From the NCBI RefSeq assembly GCF_004210215.2, contig NZ_CP067394.1:1674001-1738000 (forward strand): a DNA stretch of 64,000 nucleotides, read 5' to 3'. Position 1 is the stretch's first letter. Each line of letters opens with the position of its first letter. This DNA is from Cryobacterium sp. SO1. GTDB taxonomy: Bacteria > Actinomycetota > Actinomycetes > Actinomycetales > Microbacteriaceae. The position numbers and the translations under genes were made by a program. Shown one piece after another: positions 23,651 to 32,335 of the stretch. Under the pieces are notes generated by a model that did no database searches, was not told the DNA's origin, and saw only the letters and a list, made by a program, of their open reading frames with translations.

Positions 23651-23704
23651 GGCCGGCGGCACGCTCACTCTGACCTGGACCTCAGAACGCGCGGGCCGCC
23701 GGCC
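23651..23704. other. Inverted repeat between fliC and fliD
   Basis: GGCCGGCGG at 23651-23659 is a perfect inverted repeat of 23696-23704, with 36 bases between. It lies in the 150-base gap after fliC and before the fliD start. It could limit read-through so that flagellin is made in excess of the cap protein. There is no T-run. Confidence 0.35.
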
Positions 23705-23743
23705 ACTCGCACACCCGCAGACAACGGAACGGACACGGCGCCC

Positions 23744-25072
23744 ATGGGACTCTCCATCGATGGCCTGATCAGTGGCCAGGACACCACGACCCTGATCAAC
23801 AACCTGATCGCGGTCGAGGCGATCCCGCAGACGCTGCTCAAGGGCAAGGTCACAGCGGCCCAGGCCTACACCACCGCCGTGCAGGGGCTGAACGCCCAGG
23901 TGGCCGCCCTCTCCGACGCCGCCACCAAAGCGAGCAAGCCCGCCAGCTACGACCTCCACACAGCCACCAGCAGTTCCGGCCAAGTCACCGCGACCACCAG
24001 CCCCGGCGCCGCCGCCGGTGTGCTCGATGTCACGGTCGGCAGGCTCGCCCAGAACCAGGTCACCGTCACCGGACCCCTCACCGCCTGGCCGGATGCCACC
24101 CTCACGCTCACCGACGCCGCCGGAAAAGCCACCGTGCTCACGCCGGCATCCACATCGCTCGACGACGTCGTGACCGCCGTCAACGCCGCCGGGCTCGCCA
24201 TCACCGCCACCAAGGTCGCCGTGGGCGCCGACGGCTTCCGGGTGCAGTTCAGCAGCAGCACCACCGGCTCCGCCGCGGCCTTCACCGTCACCGGCGGCAC
24301 GGTTCCGACCACTCAGGTCAAGGGCGCCCAGGATGCCCAGGTCACGCTCTGGGCCGGCAGCTCCGCCGAACAGACCATCACATCGGGCAGCAACACCTTC
24401 ACCAACCTGCTGCCCGGTCTGGACGTCACCGTCCAAGCGGTCTCCACCACGCCGGTAACCCTCACCGTGACCAGGGACGACGCCGCCATCAGCAAGATGG
24501 CCGGTGGCTTGGTCAGCGGGTTGAATGATATCTTCGCCGTCATCACCAACCGGTCGGCCGTCTCCACCACGACCGACGCCTCGGGCAAGAGCGTCACCAC
24601 GGCCGGGCTCTTCGCCGGCGACAGCACCATCCGCACCGTCAAGCAGAACCTGCTCTCCGCCGCGTCGATGCCCGTCGACGGTCGCTCGCCGTCGGAGATC
24701 GGCATCAGCATCACCAAGAGCGGCACCCTGGAATTCGACGCCGAGAAATTCGCCGCCGCCCTGGCCAAGGACCCGGCCGGTGTGATGAAGACCGTGCAGG
24801 AGATCTCCGGCCGGGTCGCGACGGCAGCGGCGACGGCATCCGACAAGTACGACGGCACCCTCACCACCACCGTCACCAGCCAACAGTCCCAGGTGCGCAC
24901 GATGGGCCTGGAGATCAGCGACTGGGACCTCAGGCTCACCGCCAAACGCAGCTCGCTCGAACGGGTGTACACGGCCATGGAATCCAGGCTGGGGGAGCTC
25001 AAGGCGCAGTCCTCCTGGCTCACCTCGCAGATCAATTCACTACCCGACACCTACACAGGGACCTCAAGCTGA
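23744..25072 (+). CDS. fliD: Filament cap protein FliD
   Basis: A 442-residue FliD (HAP2). The N-terminal domain begins MGLSIDGLISGQDTTTLINN and has the family coil up to about residue 60. The middle is Thr/Ser/Ala-rich and made of beta-repeat-like segments. The C-terminal helix is RLTAKRSSLERVYTAMESRL followed by SQINSLP. It caps the growing filament and promotes flagellin folding outside the cell. Its stop overlaps the fliS start (TGATG). Confidence 0.93.
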   Translation: MGLSIDGLISGQDTTTLINNLIAVEAIPQTLLKGKVTAAQAYTTAVQGLNAQVAALSDAATKASKPASYDLHTATSSSGQVTATTSPGAAAGVLDVTVGRLAQNQVTVTGPLTAWPDATLTLTDAAGKATVLTPASTSLDDVVTAVNAAGLAITATKVAVGADGFRVQFSSSTTGSAAAFTVTGGTVPTTQVKGAQDAQVTLWAGSSAEQTITSGSNTFTNLLPGLDVTVQAVSTTPVTLTVTRDDAAISKMAGGLVSGLNDIFAVITNRSAVSTTTDASGKSVTTAGLFAGDSTIRTVKQNLLSAASMPVDGRSPSEIGISITKSGTLEFDAEKFAAALAKDPAGVMKTVQEISGRVATAAATASDKYDGTLTTTVTSQQSQVRTMGLEISDWDLRLTAKRSSLERVYTAMESRLGELKAQSSWLTSQINSLPDTYTGTSS

Positions 25073-25608
25073 TGACAACCACACTGTTCCCGTCCCACCA
25101 GTTCCCGTCCCACCAGTTGCCGGCGCAGCGGTTGCCGGCACAGCAGCTGCCGGCACAGCAGTCAGCGCAGCCATCGGCAGCCCAGCTCGCCGGCGCGCAA
25201 GCCAAGCGTGCCCAGCTGGGCCGTGAGGCTGTGCTCTCGGCCACACCCGTGCGCCTGCTCACCATGCTCTACGACAGGCTGATGCTCGACCTGACCCGCG
25301 CCGAGGACGCCCAGGTCGGCGAGGACTGGCCGGTCGCATCCGAGAACCTGCTGCACGCCCAGGCGATCGTCGACGAACTCACCACTTCCCTGAACGTCAC
25401 GGCCTGGGACGGCGCCGACGGCCTGCTGGCGATCTACACTTACGTGTCGAACGCACTGATCGGTGCGAACATCCACCGGGACGTGGCGCGCACCCGCGAG
25501 AGCATCGCCCTGCTCGAGCCGCTGCGCCAGGCCTGGCACGAAGCCGCCGGCGCCCTGCCCGCCCCGCAGACTGCTCCGAGTGCGGAGGGCTACCGTGGAG
25601 TCGCCTGA
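25072..25608 (+). CDS. fliS: Flagellin export chaperone FliS
   Basis: A 178-residue protein. Residues about 45-165 form the FliS helical domain, with REAVLSATPVRLLTMLYDRL and the helices around ENLLHAQAIVDELTTSLN and YVSNALIGANIHRD. FliS binds the C-terminal end of flagellin in the cytosol and prevents premature assembly. It carries an unusual N-terminal extension of about 40 residues made of five 5-residue repeats (FPSHQ twice, then LPAQ-R/Q three times) and Ala/Gln-rich sequence. It is coupled to fliD by TGATG, and the next gene starts inside its end. Confidence 0.9.
   Translation: MTTTLFPSHQFPSHQLPAQRLPAQQLPAQQSAQPSAAQLAGAQAKRAQLGREAVLSATPVRLLTMLYDRLMLDLTRAEDAQVGEDWPVASENLLHAQAIVDELTTSLNVTAWDGADGLLAIYTYVSNALIGANIHRDVARTRESIALLEPLRQAWHEAAGALPAPQTAPSAEGYRGVA
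25087..25161 (+). repeat. Five 15-base tandem repeats in fliS
   Basis: The first two units are identical (encoding FPSHQ) and the next three are near-identical (LPAQR, LPAQQ, LPAQQ). They encode the N-terminal extension of FliS. The unit length keeps the frame, so copy-number change would alter only the extension length. Confidence 0.85.
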
Positions 25609-25987
25609 CATTCACTCCAGCAGCGCCCGGCCGCACAGCAGCCGGCCGGACAGCGCCGCGCTGGCGGGGTACCGCACCAGCAACGCCGATTGGCTGCTGG
25701 TTCTCGACGACCTCGAGGCTAGCCTCGGCAGTGGCGCCAGGGACGCCGTGCTCTCCGCTCAGGGCGGAGCGCTCGTCACCGGCGTGCAGTGGCGGGCCCC
25801 CGAACACCTGGGCCAGCTGCCGCAGGAGCTCGAGGAGCGGGCCAGGATGCTGATATCCGGCCAGCTCGAGCTGATCCGGGAGATCGAGGATGCGCGCCGG
25901 TCGGCCGGCGCCCACCTGGCGGCCGTGCGCACAATTCTTTCGACCCACCGGTCCGACCAGCCGGTCTACCTCGACATCGCAGGCTGA
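25595..25987 (+). CDS. FliT-like flagellar protein (hypothetical)
   Basis: A 130-residue protein starting at a GTG inside the end of fliS, with GGAGGG five bases upstream. The first 35 residues are Ser/His/Pro-rich. The rest is predicted helical, with WLLVLDDLEASL, a Glu-rich helix ELEERARMLISGQLELIREIE, and a short end. Position after fliS and the small helical character suggest a FliT-type chaperone for FliD, but no diagnostic motif is seen. It ends 40 bases before the flgB promoter. Confidence 0.6.
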   Translation: MESPDIHSSSARPHSSRPDSAALAGYRTSNADWLLVLDDLEASLGSGARDAVLSAQGGALVTGVQWRAPEHLGQLPQELEERARMLISGQLELIREIEDARRSAGAHLAAVRTILSTHRSDQPVYLDIAG

Positions 25988-26027
25988 CCCCGCCGATACT
26001 TTTTTGCGACATTCCCTCCGAGAGCGC

Positions 26028-26054
26028 TAACGCATCGTCTCCGACGGCCGATAG
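26028..26054 (+). promoter_or_regulatory. Sigma-28-type promoter of the flgB operon
   Basis: TAACGCAT, 11 bases, GCCGATAG: the -10 element is identical to that of fliC and the spacing is the same. It lies about 77 bases before flgB and probably drives flgB through fliK or flgE. Confidence 0.82.
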
Positions 26055-26062
26055 CTGAGAAT

Positions 26063-26098
26063 GAGCACGGATTGCTCACCCCAGGCCACGGATCGGCC
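26063..26098 (+). promoter_or_regulatory. Two GGA-loop hairpins in the flgB leader
   Basis: GAGCA/TGCTC at 26063-26077 has the loop CGGAT, and GGCC/GGCC at 26084-26098 has the loop ACGGATC. Both loops show CGGAT preceded by an A close to the stem, resembling the CsrA consensus core. They begin just after the predicted transcript start. A CsrA role is inferred. Confidence 0.5.
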
Positions 26099-26130
26099 GT
26101 CTGATTATTTGACGACGAAACGGGCTTGCC

Positions 26131-26472
26131 GTGATCGAATCCGTGACCACCGCGGCGCTGTCCAGCGCCCTGGATGGCCTGGCCCTGCGCCAGCGCACCA
26201 TCGCCAACAACATCGCGAACGTGAACACCCCCGGCTACACGGCCCAGCGGGTGTCTTTCGAGGATGCCCTGGCGAGGTCGGTGCAGGCCGGCGACGGCCA
26301 CATAGCGGCCAGCATGGCCCGGTCGCTTGAACCGACCCGGCTCGACGGCAACAACGTGAACCTCGACACCGAAACCGTCGCCAACATCGACACCGTGCTG
26401 CGCTACCAGTTCGCGTCGCAGGCCGTCGCCGGCGCCGACTCCAGCATGCGCGCCGCCCTGAGGACCAGCTGA
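26131..26472 (+). CDS. flgB: Proximal rod protein FlgB
   Basis: A 113-residue FlgB. The conserved N-terminal motif is LRQRTIANNIANVNTPGYTA, and the C-terminal helix ends YQFASQAVAGADSSMRAALR. It is part of the rod that crosses the cell wall. The start is GTG at 26131 and no strong ribosome site precedes it, so translation may be weak or controlled by leader structure. Its stop overlaps the flgC start (TGATG). It opens the rod/export operon flgB-flgC-fliE-fliF-fliG-fliH-fliI-fliJ. Confidence 0.93.
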   Translation: MIESVTTAALSSALDGLALRQRTIANNIANVNTPGYTAQRVSFEDALARSVQAGDGHIAASMARSLEPTRLDGNNVNLDTETVANIDTVLRYQFASQAVAGADSSMRAALRTS

Positions 26473-26864
26473 TGGGCCTCGACGCTCTCGGGATCGCCGG
26501 TACCGGCCTCACCCTGCACCGCAAATGGCTCGACGCCGTCGCCGACAACATCGCGAACGCGAACACCGCCACACCCACGTCGGGGGTCGCCTTCCAGGCC
26601 CGGTACGTCGTTGCGCAGGAGGGTGCCGGCGTCTCCGGCGCCTACGTCACCGGCATCGCGCAGGGCGACGCGGAGGGCCTGCTGGTCTACGAACCCGACA
26701 ACCCGATCGCGGATGCCGACGGCTACGTGCGGCGCCCCGACATCGACATGGCCGAACAGATGGGTGAGCTGATCATGGCTCAGCGTGGCTACCAGGCCAA
26801 CGCCGCCGTCATCGACCGGGCCAAGACCTCCTACGAAGCCGCACTGCAGATCGGACGCAACTGA
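26472..26864 (+). CDS. flgC: Proximal rod protein FlgC
   Basis: A 130-residue FlgC with the N-terminal LDAVADNIANANT motif and the C-terminal coil EQMGELIMAQRGYQANAAVI typical of rod and hook proteins. It is coupled at both ends by TGATG overlaps to flgB and fliE. It forms part of the rod together with FlgB and FliE. Confidence 0.94.
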   Translation: MGLDALGIAGTGLTLHRKWLDAVADNIANANTATPTSGVAFQARYVVAQEGAGVSGAYVTGIAQGDAEGLLVYEPDNPIADADGYVRRPDIDMAEQMGELIMAQRGYQANAAVIDRAKTSYEAALQIGRN

Positions 26865-27172
26865 TGACCATCCCCGCCATCGGATCGGCGCCGGCCGTCA
26901 GTGCCACGTCCTATTTGCCCGCCAGTACCGCCGCCGATGCCTCCGATTCAGGTTCCGGCTTTGCGAGCGCCCTCACCGGGGCGGTGGACAATCTGCAGCA
27001 ACTGCAGTCCACCTCGAACAGCTACGCCATCCAGGCCGTCACCGGCGACCTTGACGACATCCACACCGCCACCATCGCGTCGTCGCGGGCGCAGGTCACC
27101 CTCGAACTCGTTGCCGCCGTGCGTAACAAGGGCGTCGAAGCGTTCAACGACATCATGAGGATGCAGGCCTGA
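26864..27172 (+). CDS. fliE: MS ring-rod adaptor FliE
   Basis: A 102-residue FliE. The first 40 residues are variable, and the rest follows the family pattern (FASALTGAVDNLQQLQ, then ASSRAQVTLELVAAVRNKGV and AFNDIMRMQA at the end). It joins the MS ring to the rod and is among the first proteins exported. Coupled to flgC and fliF by TGATG overlaps. Confidence 0.93.
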   Translation: MTIPAIGSAPAVSATSYLPASTAADASDSGSGFASALTGAVDNLQQLQSTSNSYAIQAVTGDLDDIHTATIASSRAQVTLELVAAVRNKGVEAFNDIMRMQA

Positions 27173-28788
27173 TGCCCGCCCAGATCACCTCGGTGTTCCG
27201 TCGCCTGGGAAACGCCATCCGGGAATTCACCGTCGCCCAGCGCACCATGGCCATCATCGGCGTGGCCGTGCTGGCCCTCGGCACGGCCGCGCTCACGATG
27301 TGGGCCACCCAGCCGGCGTACACACCGCTGTACTCGGGCCTGAGCGGTTCAGACGCCAACACCATCGTGGAGCAGCTGCGCACCGACGGGGTCTCCTACG
27401 AGCTGAGCGACGGCGGCGCGACCATCCTGGTTCCGGAGGCCGATGTCTACGACCAACGGCTCAAGTCCGCCGCCGCCGGCCTGCCGTCGTCCAGCACCGG
27501 CGGGTACTCGCTGCTGGACACCATGGGGGTCACCGCCTCCGAATTCCAGCAGTCGGTCACCTACAAGCGCGCCCTGGAGGGCGAACTCGCCGCCACCATC
27601 GAAGCCATGAAGGGTGTGCAGACCGCCTCGGTTCGCCTGGCGATCCCCGAGGCCACGGTGTTCACGGAGGAGACCAACGACCCCACGGCATCCGTCTTCG
27701 TCGGCACCCGAAACGGCATCACGCTGAACGCCGACCAGGTGCAGGCCATCGTGCACCTCACCAGTGCGTCGATCGACGGGATGAAGCCCACGGATGTCGC
27801 GGTCATCGACGCCGCCGGTGTGGTGCTCTCCGCGGTGGGCGTCGGCGCCACGGGGTCGGCCGGTCAGCAGGCCAGCGACTACGAGGAGCGGGTGCGCGGC
27901 TCCGTGCAGGCGATGCTCGACAAGGTTGTCGGACCGGGCAACGCCACCGTCGTGGTGGCCGCCGACATGAGCTACCAGAGCGCCCAGGTCGTCGAGGAGT
28001 CGTTCACGGTTCCCGAGAACGCCCCGGCACTGAACGAGGCCGTCACGACGGAGTCCTACACGGGCGGCGGGGGAGCCGCGGCCGGAGTGCTCGGCCCCGA
28101 CAACATCGCCGTTCCGGCCGAGGCCACCGGCGACGGTACCTTCACCTCCGAAGACACCACCCGGAACAACGCCATCAACAAGGTGACCGAAACCCGCACG
28201 GTGCCCGCGGGGGAGATCAACCGGCAGACGGTTTCGGTGGCGGTGAACGCGGCCGTTGCCGAGAACCTCAACGTGGCCAACGTCACGAGCCTGGTGTCCT
28301 CTGCTGCCGGCATCGACGTGGCCAGGGGCGACGCAGTCACCGTGGAGGTCGTCAGCTTCAATGCCGCCGGCGCCGACGCCGCGGCCGCAGCGTTGGCTGA
28401 GGCCGCCGCTGCCGAAGAGTCCGCCCGGAACGCCGGCATCCTGCAGGTGGGCTTGATCGTAGCCGGCTCCGTGATCGCGTTCGTGCTCGGTTTGATCCTC
28501 TACGCCAGGCGTTCACGCCGGCAGAGCCGGCAGGCCATCGAGCTGAACGACCTGGTTCAAGCGCGGTCGGCTCTGGACGCGCCGACGGTGCCGTTCTCGT
28601 TGCCGCCGCAGATGGCGCCGCTGTTCATCGACTCAGCGCCTACCCAGGCGTACCCGGTGGCCGGTGGCGGCGCCCTGCCAGGCGGCGGTGACCAGCGGGT
28701 GGCCGACATCGATGCCCTCGCCCTGCGTGATCCGCAGATGGCGGCCGAGATGCTGCGCGGCCTGATGGACGATCGGCAGCCGGCCTGA
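27172..28788 (+). CDS. fliF: MS-ring protein FliF
   Basis: A 538-residue FliF. A first membrane span lies at residues about 22-45 (MAIIGVAVLALGTAALTMWA). The ring-building region includes YTPLYSGL and NAIRE/YSLLDTMGVTASEFQQ. The second span lies near residue 430 (LIVAGSVIAFVLGLILYARR). The C-terminal tail, which binds FliG, ends in DIDALALRDPQMAAEMLRGL. It forms the MS ring in the cell membrane, which houses the export gate. The stop overlaps the fliG start (TGATG). Confidence 0.96.
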   Translation: MPAQITSVFRRLGNAIREFTVAQRTMAIIGVAVLALGTAALTMWATQPAYTPLYSGLSGSDANTIVEQLRTDGVSYELSDGGATILVPEADVYDQRLKSAAAGLPSSSTGGYSLLDTMGVTASEFQQSVTYKRALEGELAATIEAMKGVQTASVRLAIPEATVFTEETNDPTASVFVGTRNGITLNADQVQAIVHLTSASIDGMKPTDVAVIDAAGVVLSAVGVGATGSAGQQASDYEERVRGSVQAMLDKVVGPGNATVVVAADMSYQSAQVVEESFTVPENAPALNEAVTTESYTGGGGAAAGVLGPDNIAVPAEATGDGTFTSEDTTRNNAINKVTETRTVPAGEINRQTVSVAVNAAVAENLNVANVTSLVSSAAGIDVARGDAVTVEVVSFNAAGADAAAAALAEAAAAEESARNAGILQVGLIVAGSVIAFVLGLILYARRSRRQSRQAIELNDLVQARSALDAPTVPFSLPPQMAPLFIDSAPTQAYPVAGGGALPGGGDQRVADIDALALRDPQMAAEMLRGLMDDRQPA

Positions 28789-29804
28789 TGGACACCAAAG
28801 TGGGCCTGACCGGAACCCAGAAGGTGGCCGTGGTTTTGATGACCATGGATCAGCAGCGTGCCTCTGAGGTGATGAAGCAGTTCTCCGAGGTCGAGGCTGC
28901 CGAGATCATCGCCGAGATCGTGCAGCTGCGCCGGGTCGACTCCTCCATCATGGACAGCGCCGTCGCCGAGTTCCACCAGCTCACCACCATCGGCGCCCGC
29001 AACCCCCGCGGCGGCCACGCCGTGGCGATCGGGCTGCTTGAGAAGTCATTCGGCGCCGAACGTGCGGCCGGGGTGATGAGCCGGGTGGCCACGTCCATGG
29101 CCGGCAAGGCCTTCGAATTCCTCGACAGCGTCGACCCGGTGCAGGTGCTGTCGCTGCTGGACGGCGAACTCCCGCAGACCATCGCCCTGGTGCTCGCACA
29201 CCTCCGCCCCGAGCACGCCTCCGCGATCCTGTCCGGACTGGACGGCCCGGTGCGCACCGATGTTGCCCAGTGCATCGCTTCCACCGGACCCGCAACGCCG
29301 GAGGCCCTGCGGGTGGTCACCGAGATCCTCAAGAAGCGGATCGGCGCCGTCGCGGCGTCCAGGGACTCCGCCGAGGTCGTCGGCGGGGTGCAACCGCTGG
29401 TGGAGATCATCAACCGTGCGGACATCAGCACCGAACGCGCCCTGCTCGAGGCGCTGGATGAACGCGACCCGGTGCTGGCCGAAGAGGTCCGCTCCCGCAT
29501 GCTCACCTTCCAGGACATCGTCAAGCTGGAAAACCGCGATGTGCAGCTGGTGCTGCGCGGCATCGACGGCGCCGTTCTGGCCGTTGCCATGAAGGGCTCC
29601 AGCGAACTGGTCGTCGACATCATCCAACGCAACCTGTCCGAGCGGAACCGGGAGATCCTCAACGACGAGGTTGTCAACCTCGGACCCGTTCGGGTCTCTC
29701 AGGTGGAAGAAGCCCGAGCCACCATCGTGCGGGCGATCCGAGACCTGGCCGCTCAGGGGGCCATCACCGTGCAGCGCGCCGACGAGGATGATTTCGTTGT
29801 TTAG
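28788..29804 (+). CDS. fliG: Motor switch protein FliG
   Basis: A 338-residue FliG with its three parts: an N-terminal domain that binds FliF (LTGTQKVAVVLMTMDQQRAS), a middle domain with the family segment ETLPQ-type ELPQTIALVLAHL, and a C-terminal torque domain (MLTFQDIVKLENRDVQLVLR) that carries the charged residues facing MotA. It couples ion flow to rotation. It ends DEDDFVV, and the fliH start lies within its last codons. Confidence 0.96.
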   Translation: MDTKVGLTGTQKVAVVLMTMDQQRASEVMKQFSEVEAAEIIAEIVQLRRVDSSIMDSAVAEFHQLTTIGARNPRGGHAVAIGLLEKSFGAERAAGVMSRVATSMAGKAFEFLDSVDPVQVLSLLDGELPQTIALVLAHLRPEHASAILSGLDGPVRTDVAQCIASTGPATPEALRVVTEILKKRIGAVAASRDSAEVVGGVQPLVEIINRADISTERALLEALDERDPVLAEEVRSRMLTFQDIVKLENRDVQLVLRGIDGAVLAVAMKGSSELVVDIIQRNLSERNREILNDEVVNLGPVRVSQVEEARATIVRAIRDLAAQGAITVQRADEDDFVV

Positions 29805-30525
29805 CGCGGCCGGCCCCGGCCTGGTTGGCGCTGGCGCGACCGCCATGGAAGCGACGGACAACGACTTCTCAGCGCTGGTCTTTCCCACCCTCGCCGACGC
29901 CGGCGAGAGCCGCGGCCCGGGCGAGGACCGCGCCAGGATCGAACGTCAGTGGCAGGCCAGAGGTCACGCCGCCGGATACACCGAGGGCCTGCGCGCGGCA
30001 GCGGCGGCCGTCGACGCACGGGTCGCCGGGCTCGAGGCCGAACACGCCGAGCTGATGCGGGCGACTGACGAGCAACACGACCGCACGCTGGCCGGGCTGA
30101 ACGCCGCGGTCCGGGCGCTCGAGGAGCGCACGGTCCCCGTGCTGCACGACGTGGAGGACACCCTGCTGGACGCCGCCATCGACCTGGCCGAGGCGATCAT
30201 CGGTCACACCCTGGCCGACGAAACCGCCGCGGTGCGGGCCGCGCTGGGGCGCACCATCGCCGACGGCCCGGCGGGGGCACCGGCCGCCGGCCGCACTATC
30301 AGCCACACCACCGGCCGCACCGTCACCCACACCGTGCGACTGAACCCGCACGACCTGGCCGCGCTCGACGTCGCCGCCGTGGCCGAGGCGGGCGTCACCC
30401 TGGTGGCGGATGCGAGCCTGTCCCGCGGCGACGCCGTCAGCGAGTTCCCCGACGGCTACCTGGATGCCCGGATCGGCAGCGCGCTGCAGCGCGCCAGGGC
30501 GGCCCTGGCCGGGGGTACGGCATGA
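29788..30525 (+). CDS. fliH: Flagellar export ATPase regulator FliH
   Basis: A 245-residue FliH-like protein, from the ATG at 29788 inside the end of fliG. GAGG directly before it would suit a TTG at 29797 better, so the exact start is open. It has ARIERQWQARGHAAGYTEGL, the typical Gly-x-x-x-Gly-type entry helix, a long helix, and a C-terminal domain including LDAAIDLAEAIIGHTLADE and RLNPHDLAAL. FliH dimers hold the ATPase FliI and steer it to the gate. An insert rich in Ala/Gly/Thr lies near residue 160. It overlaps fliI by four bases. Confidence 0.87.
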   Translation: MISLFSAAGPGLVGAGATAMEATDNDFSALVFPTLADAGESRGPGEDRARIERQWQARGHAAGYTEGLRAAAAAVDARVAGLEAEHAELMRATDEQHDRTLAGLNAAVRALEERTVPVLHDVEDTLLDAAIDLAEAIIGHTLADETAAVRAALGRTIADGPAGAPAAGRTISHTTGRTVTHTVRLNPHDLAALDVAAVAEAGVTLVADASLSRGDAVSEFPDGYLDARIGSALQRARAALAGGTA

Positions 30526-31892
30526 CCCTCACCCGGCCGGACAGCACCGACCGCCTGGCACGCGCCCTGGCGGCGGCCCGCCCGGAGCGGGTCGGCGTGG
30601 TGTCGTCGATCGTGGGACTGAGCGTGGATGTGCGCGGGCTGAACGGCGCCATCGGCGATCTTGTCGTGATCGGCGGGCCCGGTATCGGCCAGACGTCCGC
30701 CGGTACCGCTCACACCGCAGGCGTGGACGCCGAAGTCGTCGCCACGACCCCTGACGGGATGCGCTGCATGCCGCTGGGCCGGCTGACCGGCATCCGGGTC
30801 GGCGACCCCGTGCGCGCCAGCGGCAGCGGTGTCGGCTTTCTCGTGCCCACCGGCTCAGGCCTGCTCGGCCGGGTGATCGACGGGCTGGGCCGCCCCATCG
30901 ACGGCAAGGGGCCCCTCGTTGTTGAGCAACGGGTGCCGCTCGAGAACGCCAGCCCGTCTGCCATGGCCCGGTCGCGCATCCAATCGCCCCTGCAGTTGGG
31001 CGTGCGGGTGCTCGACACCCTCACCACCGTGGGCAAGGGGCAGCGGATGGGCTTGTTCGCCGGTTCCGGCGTGGGCAAGTCGTCGCTGCTGTCGATGATC
31101 GCGCGGGGCACGGATGCCGAAGTCTCCGTGATAGCCCTGGTGGGCGAGCGCGGCCGCGAGGTACGCGAATTCCTCGAGGACGACCTGGGGCCGGAGGGAC
31201 TCGCCCGGTCGATCGTCGTGGTGTCGACCTCGGACGAGCCGGCCATGATGCGGCTGCGGGCCGCGTTCGTGGCCACCCGCATCGCCGAGTCGTTCCGGGA
31301 CCGGGGCGCCGACGTGATGTTGATGATGGACTCGCTCACCCGGGTGGCGATGGCGCAGCGGGAGATCGGCCTGTCGGTGGGGGAACCGCCGGCTACCCGC
31401 GGCTACCCGCCGTCGACGTTCTCGCTGCTCGCCCGGCTGCTCGAACGCGCCGGCACCGACCAGGCCGGCTCGATCACCGGCATCTACACGGTGCTCGTGG
31501 ACGGCGACGACCACAACGAACCCATCGCCGATGCCGCCCGTTCGATTCTGGACGGCCACGTGGTGCTCGATCGCAAACTCGCCGTCCTCGGCCACTTTCC
31601 CTCCGTCGACGCCCTCGCCTCCATCTCCCGGGTGGCGTCGCGGGTGACCACCCCGGAGCAGGCCGCCGTGGCTGGCACGCTGCGTGCGGTGCTCGCCGCC
31701 CGGCGCGCCGCCCAGGACCTCATCGATGTGGGCGCCTACCGCCGAGGCACCAACCCGCTGGTCGACGCCGCCGTTGATCACGACGCGGCGATCACGGCGT
31801 TCCTGCAACAGCGGATGGACGAACACACCCCGGCCGCCGAGGCGTGGGACCGACTGGCCACGCTGGCCCGACTGCTGGGCGTCACCCGATGA
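30522..31892 (+). CDS. fliI: Flagellum-specific ATPase FliI
   Basis: A 456-residue F1-beta-like ATPase. Walker A reads GLFAGSGVGKSSL near residue 178. Walker B is in DVMLMMDSLTRVAMAQREIG, and the family segment GEPPATRGYPPSTFSLLARL follows. It helps unload substrates from chaperones at the export gate. ATGA overlaps join it to fliH and fliJ. Confidence 0.96.
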   Translation: MTLTRPDSTDRLARALAAARPERVGVVSSIVGLSVDVRGLNGAIGDLVVIGGPGIGQTSAGTAHTAGVDAEVVATTPDGMRCMPLGRLTGIRVGDPVRASGSGVGFLVPTGSGLLGRVIDGLGRPIDGKGPLVVEQRVPLENASPSAMARSRIQSPLQLGVRVLDTLTTVGKGQRMGLFAGSGVGKSSLLSMIARGTDAEVSVIALVGERGREVREFLEDDLGPEGLARSIVVVSTSDEPAMMRLRAAFVATRIAESFRDRGADVMLMMDSLTRVAMAQREIGLSVGEPPATRGYPPSTFSLLARLLERAGTDQAGSITGIYTVLVDGDDHNEPIADAARSILDGHVVLDRKLAVLGHFPSVDALASISRVASRVTTPEQAAVAGTLRAVLAARRAAQDLIDVGAYRRGTNPLVDAAVDHDAAITAFLQQRMDEHTPAAEAWDRLATLARLLGVTR

Positions 31893-32335
31893 GCCGCGCC
31901 TTCTCGCTCGCAGGCCTGCTGCGCCTGCGGCACCTGCAACAGGACCAGGCCGCCGGCGACCTGGCCGTGGCCAACGCGCGGCTCCGGGCCGCGGCGACAC
32001 GCATCGACGAGACCCGCGCCGCGCTCGAGCACCTGCCGATCAGTGCCACCGGCGCCGACACGCTCTACGCGATCGCCGCCGCCCGGGCGTCATCCCGCAG
32101 CATGCTGGCCGAACTCACGGCGCTCGATGCCATCGCCGAACAGGGAGTCGTCGACGCGCAGCGCGATTTCGAGTCGAAGAAATCCGCCGCGGTGAGCCTG
32201 GAAAAGCTCGAGGGGCGCCACGGCGACCTGGCCGCTGCTGAAGAACTGCACGCCGAACAGACCGTCATCGACGAGATCGCGTCGACGAGCTGGCACCGGC
32301 GGCTGGGCGAGACAACGACAGGGGAGAAGAAATGA
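31889..32335 (+). CDS. fliJ: Flagellar export protein FliJ
   Basis: A 148-residue predicted coiled-coil protein, as expected for FliJ. It starts MSRAFSLAGLLRLRHLQQDQ, and two long helices cover most of the length. FliJ sits in the ATPase ring and engages FlhA. The ATG overlaps the fliI stop (ATGA), and its own stop overlaps the next gene by four bases. The frame upstream to 31844 is discarded because it lies within fliI. Sequence identity in this family is low, so order supports the name. Confidence 0.85.
   Translation: MSRAFSLAGLLRLRHLQQDQAAGDLAVANARLRAAATRIDETRAALEHLPISATGADTLYAIAAARASSRSMLAELTALDAIAEQGVVDAQRDFESKKSAAVSLEKLEGRHGDLAAAEELHAEQTVIDEIASTSWHRRLGETTTGEKK

Noticed and set aside
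22700-24883. 727-residue open frame antisense to fliC and fliD
   Set aside because: It is a high-GC shadow frame with Gly/Arg-rich composition and no recognisable domain. The sense genes are certain.
25992-25999. GCCGATAC as another sigma-28 -10 element
   Set aside because: No TAA element is found 11 bases upstream, and a much better promoter lies at 26028-26054.
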